Made by a program: the position numbers and the translations under genes. A stretch of 64,000 bases of DNA from Saccharibacillus kuerlensis DSM 22868 (lineage in GTDB: Bacteria; Bacillota; Bacilli; Paenibacillales; Paenibacillaceae): contig NZ_KB899289.1 in the NCBI RefSeq assembly GCF_000378145.1, positions 1 through 64,000 of the forward strand, given 5' to 3'. Shown piece after piece: positions 16,673 through 24,746 of the stretch. The notes under the pieces were generated by a model. That model was not told the origin of the DNA, ran no database searches, and was given only the letters and a program-made list of their open reading frames with translations. Each line of letters begins with the position of its first letter. The stretch's first letter is position 1.

Positions 16673-18727
16673 ATGAAAAGTAAAATTTTTAAAATTGTGA
16701 TGGCTGGTACTTTGGCTGTTGCCGGCAGCAGCCTGTCTTGGAACTCGAAGTCTCTGGCGGCGGCAGCCTTTAATGAGACATTCGAGCAGGGCAATGCCAG
16801 TGCTTGGTCAACCCAATACGGGACCTGGTCGGTTGTTTCTGCCGGAGAAGGACATGCTTACAAGCAGTCCGCCCTGGATAAGGAAGCCCGCGCTTATGCG
16901 GGAGAGGACCGCTGGTCCGATTACCGGGTGGACGGGGATGTAACAGTTCTGGACTTCAACGGCTCCAATCGTGCGATGATCGCGGGACGTTATAAAGACG
17001 GGAATAATTACTATGCCGCTTCATTGACCGGAGGAGATAAGCTGGAACTGCGCAAGAAAGTAAACGGTTCTTCAACTACGCTGGTGTCCAAGGACTTTAT
17101 CTCACAGGAGAATCATACATACCAAATCGGTCTGGTCTTCAGCGGTTCGAAGATCGAGGTCTATGTCGATGGTGTTCTTCAGCTGTCCGCAGTCGACGGA
17201 GACTTGACCAACGGATCTATTGGCTTGATCGGTTACAAGACAGTTGTACAGTTCGACAATATTGTCGTAACGGAGGATGGGGGCAGCGATCCAGATCCTA
17301 TCGTAGCCGAACCGACTCCAACGCCGATTCCTGAGCCAACCCCGCAGCCAAGCGAACCAGGCGCAGCACAAAATAACGTATTCGAACCTCAGTCGGTTGA
17401 CGGAGCATCCTCTTATGCGCTGGGAGGCTTCGCTGCCGGGGTGACTGGCGGTGGCGTTATTGCGGAGAACACATCGACTTACCGCAAAGTGTACACGGCT
17501 TCAGACCTCGCGGCTGCTCTGAAGAAAGGCTCCGGCGTTAAGGTAATTGAAATCATGAATGATCTGAATCTGGGCTGGAACGAAATTCCTGCAGCGGCCA
17601 AGACTGCTCCGTTCGCTCAGCATAGTAATGCCCCGTTGACCCATCCAGTGCTTCTGAAGTCCGGTGTAAGTAATATAACCGTGGAAGGGTTTGACGGACT
17701 GACGATTTTCTCGACGAATGGTTCCAAGATTAAGCATGCGACGATTACGGTTAAACGCAGTTCTAACTTGGTGATCCGCAACTTAGAGTTCGACGAGCTG
17801 TGGGAATGGGATGAGGCGACCAAAGGTGATTATGATCGCAATGACTGGGATTATCTGACGATTGAGAATTCCCACAAAGTCTGGATTGACCACAGTACCT
17901 TCCACAAAGCTTATGACGGTCTCGTCGATGTGAAGAAAGGTTCTACAGGCGTGACGATTTCCTGGTCCAAGTTTATGGGAGACAATCAGAGCAGCACGGG
18001 CTGGGTAGCCCAGCAAATCAATGCCATGGAGAAAAGCCGGGCCCAATATCCAATGTATGACTATTTGCGCAGCTTAGGGCTTAGTGCAGCGGATATCATT
18101 GCGATCGCGTCCGGCCAGAAGAAGGGTCATCTGATTGGAGCTACCGATTTTGCCTCTGATAACGCAAATTTGCAGGTTACCCTGCACCATAACTATTATC
18201 AGAACATTCAGGACCGGATGCCTCGCCTGCGCGGCGGTAATGTTCATGCCTATAACATTGTCATGGATGCCAGCGGAACACTGGCCGCCAAACAGCGACT
18301 GACCTCGAAAATAGAATCGGCCATCAAATCCAAAGGATATCATTTTGGCGTCACAAGCAACGGCGCAATTTCGACGGAGGGAGGTTCAGTTCTGCTGGAA
18401 GGCTCCCAGATTATCGATGTGCTGTCACCCGTGCGGAACAATCAAGTGAGTGCCAGCAAGTCGGAGTACACCGGTAAGATTAAAGTCGTGGATACCATCT
18501 ATACGCTGAAAGGGCAGACTTTCCGCGGGGGAAGTGAAACATCAGGAAGTCCCCTTGCTCCGAAGCCTGCAGCCGTGAAACCCTTTGCCTGGAACGGGTT
18601 CAGCAAGCTTCCCTATTCTTACACGGTAGAGAATCCGTCTGGTCTGAAGGAAAAGCTGTCCTCTGCCAGTGGAGCAGGTGTACTGAGCTTAAGTAAGGCC
18701 GAGTGGATGAAGACAGTTGAAAAATAA
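16673..18727 (+). CDS. Secreted pectate lyase, polysaccharide lyase family 1, with N-terminal LamG-like domain
   Basis: Cleaves polygalacturonate outside the cell. A signal peptide covers residues 1-30 (hydrophobic core, then SLAAAA). A beta-sandwich domain of the concanavalin/LamG or DUF1080 type covers about 33-205 (SGSKIEVYVDGVLQL; GSIGLIGYKTVVQFDNI). A Pro/Thr linker (EPTPTPIPEPTPQP) follows. The PL1 parallel beta-helix from about 240 to 600 carries the VWIDHSTF motif and the RMPRLRGG region with the catalytic Arg. GGAGG lies ten bases before the ATG. The 684 residues exceed a plain PL1 because of the accessory domain, which probably binds glycan. Its product feeds the uxaBAC pathway. Confidence 0.92.
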   Translation: MKSKIFKIVMAGTLAVAGSSLSWNSKSLAAAAFNETFEQGNASAWSTQYGTWSVVSAGEGHAYKQSALDKEARAYAGEDRWSDYRVDGDVTVLDFNGSNRAMIAGRYKDGNNYYAASLTGGDKLELRKKVNGSSTTLVSKDFISQENHTYQIGLVFSGSKIEVYVDGVLQLSAVDGDLTNGSIGLIGYKTVVQFDNIVVTEDGGSDPDPIVAEPTPTPIPEPTPQPSEPGAAQNNVFEPQSVDGASSYALGGFAAGVTGGGVIAENTSTYRKVYTASDLAAALKKGSGVKVIEIMNDLNLGWNEIPAAAKTAPFAQHSNAPLTHPVLLKSGVSNITVEGFDGLTIFSTNGSKIKHATITVKRSSNLVIRNLEFDELWEWDEATKGDYDRNDWDYLTIENSHKVWIDHSTFHKAYDGLVDVKKGSTGVTISWSKFMGDNQSSTGWVAQQINAMEKSRAQYPMYDYLRSLGLSAADIIAIASGQKKGHLIGATDFASDNANLQVTLHHNYYQNIQDRMPRLRGGNVHAYNIVMDASGTLAAKQRLTSKIESAIKSKGYHFGVTSNGAISTEGGSVLLEGSQIIDVLSPVRNNQVSASKSEYTGKIKVVDTIYTLKGQTFRGGSETSGSPLAPKPAAVKPFAWNGFSKLPYSYTVENPSGLKEKLSSASGAGVLSLSKAEWMKTVEK

Positions 18728-18754
18728 AGCGACTCTAAGCTGCAGAAAAAACGG

Positions 18755-18808
18755 TCTCTCTTAAAGAGAGAGCGCCAGGCTGTCGAGAAATTCTCGACAG
18801 CCTCTTTA
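18755..18808 (+). terminator. Double hairpin terminator after pectate lyase
   Basis: TCTCTCTTAAAGAGAGA is followed by a 10-bp stem GGCTGTCGAG/CTCGACAGCC (18778-18802) and TCTTTAT. Confidence 0.6.
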
Positions 18809-18809
18809 T

Positions 18810-19366
18810 GTTCAATTTGTTTGTGACGACAGAGGGTTAATCTTGGGCAGTAGAAGCAGCTTGTAACGAACGGAAGCTGTTCTCATGCTGCGTCCGAATC
18901 GAGAGAAGTAACAACCTTATGAACTCTCTTCGATTGAAGATCTTGTTCCCGAAAACCATATGCTGCGCAACATTGATCAAGAGTGGCGTGGGTTTCGTTA
19001 TTTTAGGCTGCGAGACTTGCGAATGTAGCGGAGCAAGCACTCTTAACCGAGTTGTTTCTATCTCTTTCAATGTAAATTTTGTTGCAAGTGAAGCAAGCTT
19101 AGGTAGAATAATGCTTTCCTATGTGTTTAAAAGCATAGGATGCCGGATCAGTGCCAGGCATCCTCCAAGCGCTGAATTCACCTCCGTAGCCGGAAACCAT
19201 TTGTGATGCCAATTGCATCTTTTTTCTTTTTTATCATGTTTATACTCTCCTTATTTCACGAAAATTGTTCGTCAGGGCTACTCCAGAACTATGTGCTTGT
19301 TTTTCATTTCCGGCGTATCTGCGTCTGTTTTAATTTTCATGATTCATGGATAAACCTTTCTTCTAA
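18810..19366. other. Gene-poor stretch with IS relic and small hairpins
   Basis: No intact gene is supported here. It contains a transposase-like relic (18918-19028), a TCCTATG/CATAGGA hairpin near 19120-19143 and a GGATGCC/GGCATCC hairpin directly after it. The remainder shows nothing I can interpret. Confidence 0.5.
18918..19028 (+). pseudogene. Relic of an IS1182-type transposase N-terminus
   Basis: One frame reads YELSSIEDLVPENHMLRNID, close to the conserved start of IS1182-family transposases (LVPEDHLxRKID). The resemblance fades after about 22 residues and a TAG stop follows at 19026. No start, catalytic region or terminal repeats are recognisable. Confidence 0.4.
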
Positions 19367-19581
19367 CTAACTGCCGTTCAATACGTACCAGCGATCGCCT
19401 CTGTTATAAAGGTTCCCCTTTTTTCTCAGAGTCCTTAACTGCTTGAAAATAGTAGCTTGTACATTCGTTTCTTCGGTTACCGTCAAACCGTTTGTTTTGG
19501 AATGCAAACACGAAACTACCTTTTTGCTCTCATTCCCGGATGTTCTTTTATACAAGCGAGGATAACGTCCTCCACTTCCAT
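19367..19581 (-). pseudogene. Small winged-helix-like protein with a frameshift
   Basis: GGAG precedes an ATG at 19581 that opens MEVEDVILACIKEHPGMRAK and then meets a stop. Adding one A to the A-run near 19518-19522 restores a 71-residue frame continuing VVSCLHSKTNGLTVTEETN and ending KKGNLYNRGDRWYVLNGS. The recovered pattern (helix, helix, basic wing) resembles a small winged-helix domain. Either a real inactivating deletion or a sequencing error; family unknown. Confidence 0.5.
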
Positions 19582-19638
19582 GGGTCACATCGCTCCTTCG
19601 TTTAATCAAAGTATCATTGAGTCTCTTTCGTTTCTTGG

Positions 19639-20760
19639 TCAGATCGAATATCGATTGTGAGGATAAGGTAAACCCAAATTTCCGCGCAGCGTATCGGATT
19701 CGTATTCTTTGCGGAAAATTTCCTTGTCCTGTAAAATCGGAACCACCAAATCAATGAAATCATCGAATCCGGAAGGATGCTCCTGTCGGATCAGCAGCAA
19801 ATCCAGCGCTCCCGCCTCGTACCATCGCTCAATTTCATCGGCCACTTTTTCGGCCGAACCGAAAAGTTTCGGTTTCGGAATGCGATAGATCGGCATCAGC
19901 GACTGCAATTCCCGAAACTTCTCTTCCGCTTCTTTTTCCGTTCTTCCTACAATCGGATTATGCGCAATCGTGATAAGGAAATCATCAAACGATCGGCCTT
20001 GCGACTCTACTCTTCTTTTGAGCTCCCGGCTCCGTAATTTTGCGTCTTCCAAATTGTCGGCCCGGAGAAATGCGGCGTCGGCATGCTGCGAGGCAAGGTT
20101 CATAAATTCCGGAGAGTTGCCGGCTTGGAAAATGACCGGTCTTCCCTGTCGGGAACGGCTGATATTCAAAGGTCCGTCGACGGAAAAATATTGGCCTCTG
20201 TAGTTTAACGGATGCATTTTTTCGGGATCTAAGAAGATGCCTCTTGCTTTGTCGCGTATAAAAGCGTCATCCTCGTAGGAGTCCCAAAGCCCCTCGACGA
20301 TCTCCAAAAATTCTTTTTTCATTGGGTATAAGTCCGCTTGCGAAAGATGGGCACGGCTGTAATTCGCCAAGCCTCCCGGATTCGAAGTGATGGCATTCCA
20401 TGCCGCCCGGCCATTGCTGATTTTATCCAAAGATGCCATCTGGCGGGCAACCGTGAACGGGTCCGCGTAGGAAGTGGCGATCGTCGCAGCCAGTCCGATG
20501 GAATGGGTGACCATACTTAAGGCGGACAGAATAGTCACCCCTTCGAACATGCTGAGGTAATGCGGGATCATGCCCGGCCCGATATGGCTGACGTCGACCA
20601 AAAAGATGACATCGAATTTTCCTTCTTCCAGTCTTTTGGCTTTTTGTACATAGTATTCAATGCTCTCACTCGCGTTGGCCGGCATGTCGGGATGGCGCCA
20701 TCCCATGTAATTCCAGCCCACGCCGTCTATATTTCCACCGATTTTAAGCTGTTTTTTCAT
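19639..20760 (-). CDS. FMN-dependent monooxygenase of the NtaA/SnaA/SoxA family
   Basis: LLM-class flavin monooxygenase that uses FMNH2 from a partner reductase. Family segments are GWNYMGWRHPDMPANAS, the EGVTILSALSMVTHSIGLAAT region, RQMASLDKISNGRAAWNAITS, and RPVIFQAGNSPEFMNLA. The ATG at 20760 (373 residues) has AAGGAG ten bases upstream. It is shorter than the usual 430-450 residues, with compact loops in the middle and near DLLLIRQEHPSGFDDF. The upstream neighbour is a deleted luciferase-like gene and the next gene a MarR regulator, so this was probably a two-monooxygenase operon under MarR control. The substrate cannot be read. Confidence 0.85.
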   Translation of the reverse strand: MKKQLKIGGNIDGVGWNYMGWRHPDMPANASESIEYYVQKAKRLEEGKFDVIFLVDVSHIGPGMIPHYLSMFEGVTILSALSMVTHSIGLAATIATSYADPFTVARQMASLDKISNGRAAWNAITSNPGGLANYSRAHLSQADLYPMKKEFLEIVEGLWDSYEDDAFIRDKARGIFLDPEKMHPLNYRGQYFSVDGPLNISRSRQGRPVIFQAGNSPEFMNLASQHADAAFLRADNLEDAKLRSRELKRRVESQGRSFDDFLITIAHNPIVGRTEKEAEEKFRELQSLMPIYRIPKPKLFGSAEKVADEIERWYEAGALDLLLIRQEHPSGFDDFIDLVVPILQDKEIFRKEYESDTLRGNLGLPYPHNRYSI

Positions 20761-20782
20761 TGCAATCATTCTCCTTTTTACA

Positions 20783-21038
20783 TTACTTTTCATTTAAATC
20801 GAATGCTTCTGCCAATAAGGAATAAGCTTTTATACGCGTCTCCTGATTCGGATAAAAATCCGCAAGCATGATCTCGTCCACCTGGGTTTTTCAGCCAATT
20901 CTTTTAACTGAGCGGCTACTTCGTCAACGCTTCCGATCACGAACCGATTTCGGTTGTGTTGCGTACGCTCTCGGCAGGTGTGCCGTTCTGAAAGATGTGA
21001 ACGTAGTCCAATATGGATAATTTTAATTTACTGTTCAA
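20783..21038 (-). pseudogene. Luciferase-like monooxygenase with large internal deletion
   Basis: GAGAGG and a TTG at 21038 open LNSKLKLSILDYVHIFQNG, the N-terminus of YvbT-like LLM oxidoreductases. After about 30 residues the sequence jumps to a C-terminal piece (FVIGSVDEVAAQLKELAEK), then shifts frame to VDEIMLADFYPNQETR and ends at a stop at 20783. Some 240 central residues of the family are missing. It ends 23 bases before the NtaA-type gene and shares its promoter region with two MarR-type palindromes. Confidence 0.75.
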
Positions 21039-21088
21039 AAGAACCTCTCCTTAAATGGGGTATCGCATTTATTTTCAACCGAATGAAG

Positions 21089-21100
21089 TTAGTCTACTAA
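21089..21100. promoter_or_regulatory. MarR-type operator, copy 1
   Basis: TTAGTCTACTAA is palindromic apart from its centre (TTAGT/ACTAA) and lies 51 bases upstream of the luciferase-like pseudogene start. Copies 2 and 3 share the half-sites. Confidence 0.6.
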
Positions 21101-21190
21101 GTAATAAAACGACGGTACGTATATCTTCTTTTCCATCTCCCTTTTCGCAGCTTCTATTCAGAGGCGAAAGGACAGAAAAAGAGTGTTTGC

Positions 21191-21202
21191 TTAGTAGACT
21201 AA
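21191..21202. promoter_or_regulatory. MarR-type operator, copy 2
   Basis: TTAGTAGACTAA is the exact inverted counterpart of copy 1, 102 bases away, between the marR stop and the monooxygenase genes. Confidence 0.6.
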
Positions 21203-21221
21203 ATAAATTATCGAGGAAAAC

Positions 21222-21647
21222 TTAAAATAAGTTTTTCTCTAAACGCAGCATCAAATCTCTCAAGATCAAGCGTTCTTCCGTTGAGATCGAATGCAGTAAT
21301 TTGTTTTGCTGCTGCTTCCATTTGAAACTAACCGGCTCCTCTAAATCCTTGCCCTTATCGGTTAAATAAATGCGCATTACCCTGGCATCCTGCGTATCCT
21401 TTTTACGGTAAATGAAACCATTTTGCTCCAACGACCTCACCATATTGGTGACCGTCGGCGGTTCACATTTTAAATGATCGCACAGCTGCATCTGGGTGAT
21501 TCCATCGCCTGACCACAATCGGGAGAGCAAATTATCCTGGCCTACGTACAGATTGAGTTCCCTCAGGCTTTCACTGTAATCCCGACGCATCTTGGATGAA
21601 ATTTTATCTAACGACTGGCGAATGTCACAATCAACTTTATTGTCCAT
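21222..21647 (-). CDS. MarR-family transcriptional regulator
   Basis: 141 residues with the winged-helix core GDGITQMQLCDHLKCEPPTVTNMVRSLEQNGFIYRKKD, the wing DARVMRIYLTDKGKDLEE and terminal dimerisation helices. GGAGG stands seven bases before the ATG at 21647. A palindrome TTTAG-CACA-CTAAA (21675-21688) lies 28 bases upstream and two relatives lie downstream, before the monooxygenase genes. This supports autoregulation plus repression of the neighbouring LLM genes. The inducer is unknown. Confidence 0.88.
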   Translation of the reverse strand: MDNKVDCDIRQSLDKISSKMRRDYSESLRELNLYVGQDNLLSRLWSGDGITQMQLCDHLKCEPPTVTNMVRSLEQNGFIYRKKDTQDARVMRIYLTDKGKDLEEPVSFKWKQQQNKLLHSISTEERLILRDLMLRLEKNLF

Positions 21648-21674
21648 AGATAGACCTCCGCTGATCGAATTATA

Positions 21675-21688
21675 TTTAGCACACTAAA
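21675..21688. promoter_or_regulatory. MarR-type operator, copy 3 (marR promoter)
   Basis: TTTAG-CACA-CTAAA, half-sites as in copies 1 and 2, directly upstream of marR. Confidence 0.6.
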
Positions 21689-21800
21689 CATATCGCACAG
21701 GTATCCAACTGTCAACAATTTATCTATCACCTAAATAATTTCGAACGTAAAAACACACGTTTACGGACGCTTTAAAATTTCCTGTTCTAAAAGCATAGGA

Positions 21801-21832
21801 AAAAGCACAGTTTCGAAAGAAACTGTGCTTTT
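21801..21832. terminator. Bidirectional terminator
   Basis: A perfect 14-bp stem AAAAGCACAGTTTC/GAAACTGTGCTTTT with loop GAAA lies between marR and the carbonic anhydrase gene and ends the latter on the minus strand. Confidence 0.75.
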
Positions 21833-21891
21833 GAATTGCCGATTCGGTCTGTTTATAGTTGAATCGACAGAGATATAAAAAAGGCATACAT

Positions 21892-22464
21892 TTAGTTATT
21901 CAAGCGCTCATAACCGTCGGAAATAAGTTCCAGGGCTCCGGTTTTGGGATCAATCAGCATACCGTGCACGGGTACGCCTGGCGGCATCAGAGGATGGTTG
22001 GCAATCATATTCACACTGTGCATAACGCCTTCGGTCTCGTTCTCCACACCTTTGAACCACTGACCAAGCTGTACGCCAGCATGATCAAGTGTCGAGAGAA
22101 CTTCTTCCGAAATGCCGCGGTCGCGCATTTTACCCATAATCCGATCGGCGTTAAGCGAAGCCATGCCGCATTCATGATGGCCGACGACAATCACTTCTTC
22201 CGCCTGCAGCTCATACAGCGCAACCAGAACGCTGCGCATAATACTGCCGAAAGGCGAAGAGATAACAGCTCCCGCCGTTTTCAAAATTTTGGCGTCGCCA
22301 TTGCGTAGGTTCATTGCACGAGGCAGCAGCTCTGTAAGGCGAGTATCCATGCATGTGAGTACAACGACCTTTTTGTCTGGAAACTTGCCGCTGATAAACG
22401 ACTGGTATTCCTCATTTTCGACGAATGCTTTATTGTGGTTTAAAATATCCGTAATCTGACTCAA
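21892..22464 (-). CDS. Beta-class carbonic anhydrase
   Basis: Interconverts CO2 and bicarbonate. The zinc-ligand motifs are VVVLTCMDTRL (Cys at about 38, catalytic Asp) and VGHHECGMA (His and Cys at about 97-100), with the intervening NLRNGDAKILKTAGAVI. It has 190 residues, typical of the YtiB-like short group. The start is TTG at 22464, with GGAGG eight bases upstream; no ATG nearby would keep the N-terminal helix. Stand-alone gene with its own terminator. Confidence 0.92.
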   Translation of the reverse strand: MSQITDILNHNKAFVENEEYQSFISGKFPDKKVVVLTCMDTRLTELLPRAMNLRNGDAKILKTAGAVISSPFGSIMRSVLVALYELQAEEVIVVGHHECGMASLNADRIMGKMRDRGISEEVLSTLDHAGVQLGQWFKGVENETEGVMHSVNMIANHPLMPPGVPVHGMLIDPKTGALELISDGYERLNN

Positions 22465-22567
22465 AGTCCGCTCCTCCTTTTTCGCCCTCTGGGCGTTATC
22501 AGGAATTTTACCTAAAGCCCAGGGGAAAATTCAAGAGCAAATTTTTCGGAAGTTCAAAGAAAACGAT

Positions 22568-22924
22568 TCAGATTCCTATTTTTGCTTCTGATCGGCGGTC
22601 TTCAATACGGATGCTGGAACCGTAAGACTGACCGTCGCTGGCAAGGCGGACCGACGATTTGTCAAAGCCGCTGATCGTAAGGGACAGATTTTGATCGAAG
22701 TAAATGGCATCGTTCCGATCTACAATCAAGGGAAGTCCGCTTTCGGAAGAAATGTTCAAGTCTGCTGCTCCCGGTTGATCGACAAGCCAGAGCGCAATGG
22801 CGCCGCTCAGTGAACAGCCGCAGCCTTCATTGTCGTAAGCAAGGCGAATATAACCCGGACGACCGTCGAATTTCTGTTCAAGCAGGTTTTTTGCATCGGC
22901 AGATACTCTCAAGGTCAATGACAT
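22568..22924 (-). CDS. HesB/IscA-like Fe-S biosynthesis family protein (YqkB-like)
   Basis: 118 residues: LRVSADAKNLLEQKF, then IRLAYDNEGCGCSLSGAIALWLV with the CGC pair, ISSESGLPLIVDRNDAIYFDQ and a C-terminal beta segment. This is the YqkB-type branch of the HesB fold, which lacks the C-terminal CxC of true A-type carriers, so its role in cluster delivery is unproven. AAGGAG is nine bases before the ATG at 22924. It lies 159 bases from the divergent M32 peptidase gene. Confidence 0.8.
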   Translation of the reverse strand: MSLTLRVSADAKNLLEQKFDGRPGYIRLAYDNEGCGCSLSGAIALWLVDQPGAADLNISSESGLPLIVDRNDAIYFDQNLSLTISGFDKSSVRLASDGQSYGSSIRIEDRRSEAKIGI

Positions 22925-23082
22925 GGGACAAGACTCCTTTTAAAAAATTATATTTCGCAAAACCTTTTTCTAATATTGATTATAGGCTCTCCAAAAAGTA
23001 TGATCAAGAGGTGAATGATGAATTAGGCTATTCTTTTTCCCAAATTTAAGAAATTATTAAACAAACGGGGTGAAGTTTTCGG

Positions 23083-24606
23083 ATGGAACAGCAGCTGCAG
23101 GAAAAATGGAATGAATTTCGTGAATTGGTGGCAAAGATCGGAAGTTACAATGAAGCCGTCGGCTTAATGTATTGGGATCTTCGCACCGGCGCCCCTCGTA
23201 AGGGAGCAGAAACGCGGGCGGAAACAATCGGACTGCTGTCGACGGAAGCGTTCAAGCTGCAAACGTCGAATGAAATGGGTACATATCTCGATCTGCTGAC
23301 GCAGGAAGAGAGTCTGTCACAGCTTGATGACGTTGATCGTCGGCTTGTGGAAACGGTTAAAAAAGAATACGATCAGAGCCGCAAAATTCCAGAAAGCGAA
23401 TTCAAAGCGTATACGATTCTGACTTCCAAGTCGGAAACAAAATGGGAAGACGCCAAGGAAAGTGGGGATTTCGATTCGTTTGAGCCTTATTTGACCGAAA
23501 TCGTCGGTACGCTGCGCAAGTTTATCGGATACTGGGGAACAAAACATACGCCGTATGATACGCTGCTCGACATGTATGAACCGGATATGACGGTAGAGCG
23601 TCTGGACGAAGTATTCGACCGACTCAAAAAGCGTCTTGTCCCACTGGCGGAAGCGATCGCGGCATCGGATATTAAGCCGGAGCTGCCGTTCCTAAACAAA
23701 ACGTATCCGAAGGAAGGGCAGGAGGCGTTCAGCCATTTTATTTTGAAAGAGATGGGCTATGACTTCGACGCCGGCCGTCTGGACGAAGCGGTACATCCAT
23801 TCGCGACAGGGCTTAATCCGGGCGATGTGCGCATCACGACCCATTACCATGAGAACGATCTGCTGAGCGCGGCATTCAGTTCGCTGCATGAAGGCGGTCA
23901 TGCGCTGTATGAGCAGAATATTGACCCCAAGCTGACCGGCACGCCGCTCGCACAGGGAACGTCAATGGGCATCCATGAATCGCAGTCGCGCTTCTGGGAA
24001 AACATGATCGGGCGCAGCCTGCCTTTCTGGCAGAAGTACTTCGGTGAACTGCAGCGGCAGTTCCCGGATCAACTGATCGGCGTGACGCCGGAACAGTTCC
24101 ATTTTGCGGCAAATCGGGTAGAAAACTCTCTGATTCGTATTGAGGCCGATGAGCTGACCTACAACTTGCATATCATCATTCGCTACGAGATTGAGAAAAT
24201 GCTGTTTAATGAAGATCTCGACGTGAAGAAACTGCCGGAAGTCTGGAATGAAAAATATCAAGATTATCTGGGAATCACGCCTCCGAACAATGCTCAAGGT
24301 GTGCTGCAGGACGTGCACTGGTCGGGCGGTTCGTTCGGCTATTTCGCTTCGTACTCGCTGGGCAATATGTACGCGGCGCAGATGATGCATACGCTGCGCA
24401 AAGAAATGACGAATTTCGACGAGCTGATCGAACAGGGTAATCTGCTGCCGATCAAAGAATGGCTGACTGAGAAAGTTTACCGTTTCGGTAAGTCGAAAAA
24501 TCCTTCCGAAATCATCTTGGATGTAACTGGAGAACCGTTGAATCCAGACTATCTGGCAGATTATCTGGAACAGAAGTACTCAAGCCTGTATAATCTCAAA
24601 TTGTGA
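23083..24606 (+). CDS. ypwA: M32-family metallocarboxypeptidase (Taq type)
   Basis: Zinc-dependent carboxypeptidase that trims C-terminal residues from cytosolic peptides. The 507 residues match the family. The zinc motif HEGGHALYEQN is at about 267, followed by MGIHESQSRFWENMIGRS, ADELTYNLHIIIRYEIE and the helical C-terminus (GGSFGYFASYSLGNMYAAQ). A purine-rich site lies upstream of the ATG at 23083 (GGGGTGAAG). A strong terminator follows at 24634. The gene symbol is by analogy to the Bacillus subtilis homologue. Confidence 0.92.
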   Translation: MEQQLQEKWNEFRELVAKIGSYNEAVGLMYWDLRTGAPRKGAETRAETIGLLSTEAFKLQTSNEMGTYLDLLTQEESLSQLDDVDRRLVETVKKEYDQSRKIPESEFKAYTILTSKSETKWEDAKESGDFDSFEPYLTEIVGTLRKFIGYWGTKHTPYDTLLDMYEPDMTVERLDEVFDRLKKRLVPLAEAIAASDIKPELPFLNKTYPKEGQEAFSHFILKEMGYDFDAGRLDEAVHPFATGLNPGDVRITTHYHENDLLSAAFSSLHEGGHALYEQNIDPKLTGTPLAQGTSMGIHESQSRFWENMIGRSLPFWQKYFGELQRQFPDQLIGVTPEQFHFAANRVENSLIRIEADELTYNLHIIIRYEIEKMLFNEDLDVKKLPEVWNEKYQDYLGITPPNNAQGVLQDVHWSGGSFGYFASYSLGNMYAAQMMHTLRKEMTNFDELIEQGNLLPIKEWLTEKVYRFGKSKNPSEIILDVTGEPLNPDYLADYLEQKYSSLYNLKL

Positions 24607-24633
24607 AGACCTGCTTTATTTGGAGTAGGTACA

Positions 24634-24669
24634 GATCCTGTCGGTTCCCAGTGAACCGGCAGGATTTTT
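24634..24669 (+). terminator. Terminator after the M32 peptidase gene
   Basis: ATCCTGTCGGTTC pairs with GAACCGGCAGGAT (one G-T pair) and is followed by TTTTT. Confidence 0.8.
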
Positions 24670-24746
24670 GTCTCCGAGCAGGTTTGTAAAAGTTATGGGG
24701 AATTGAAAGTGCATTGAACGTTTCTGAAAAAGAGGGAAAGGATTCG

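Noticed and set aside
18837-19206. Two overlapping open frames in the gene-poor stretch
   Set aside because: No ribosome-binding site and no recognisable domain. One overlaps the IS1182-like relic in another frame.
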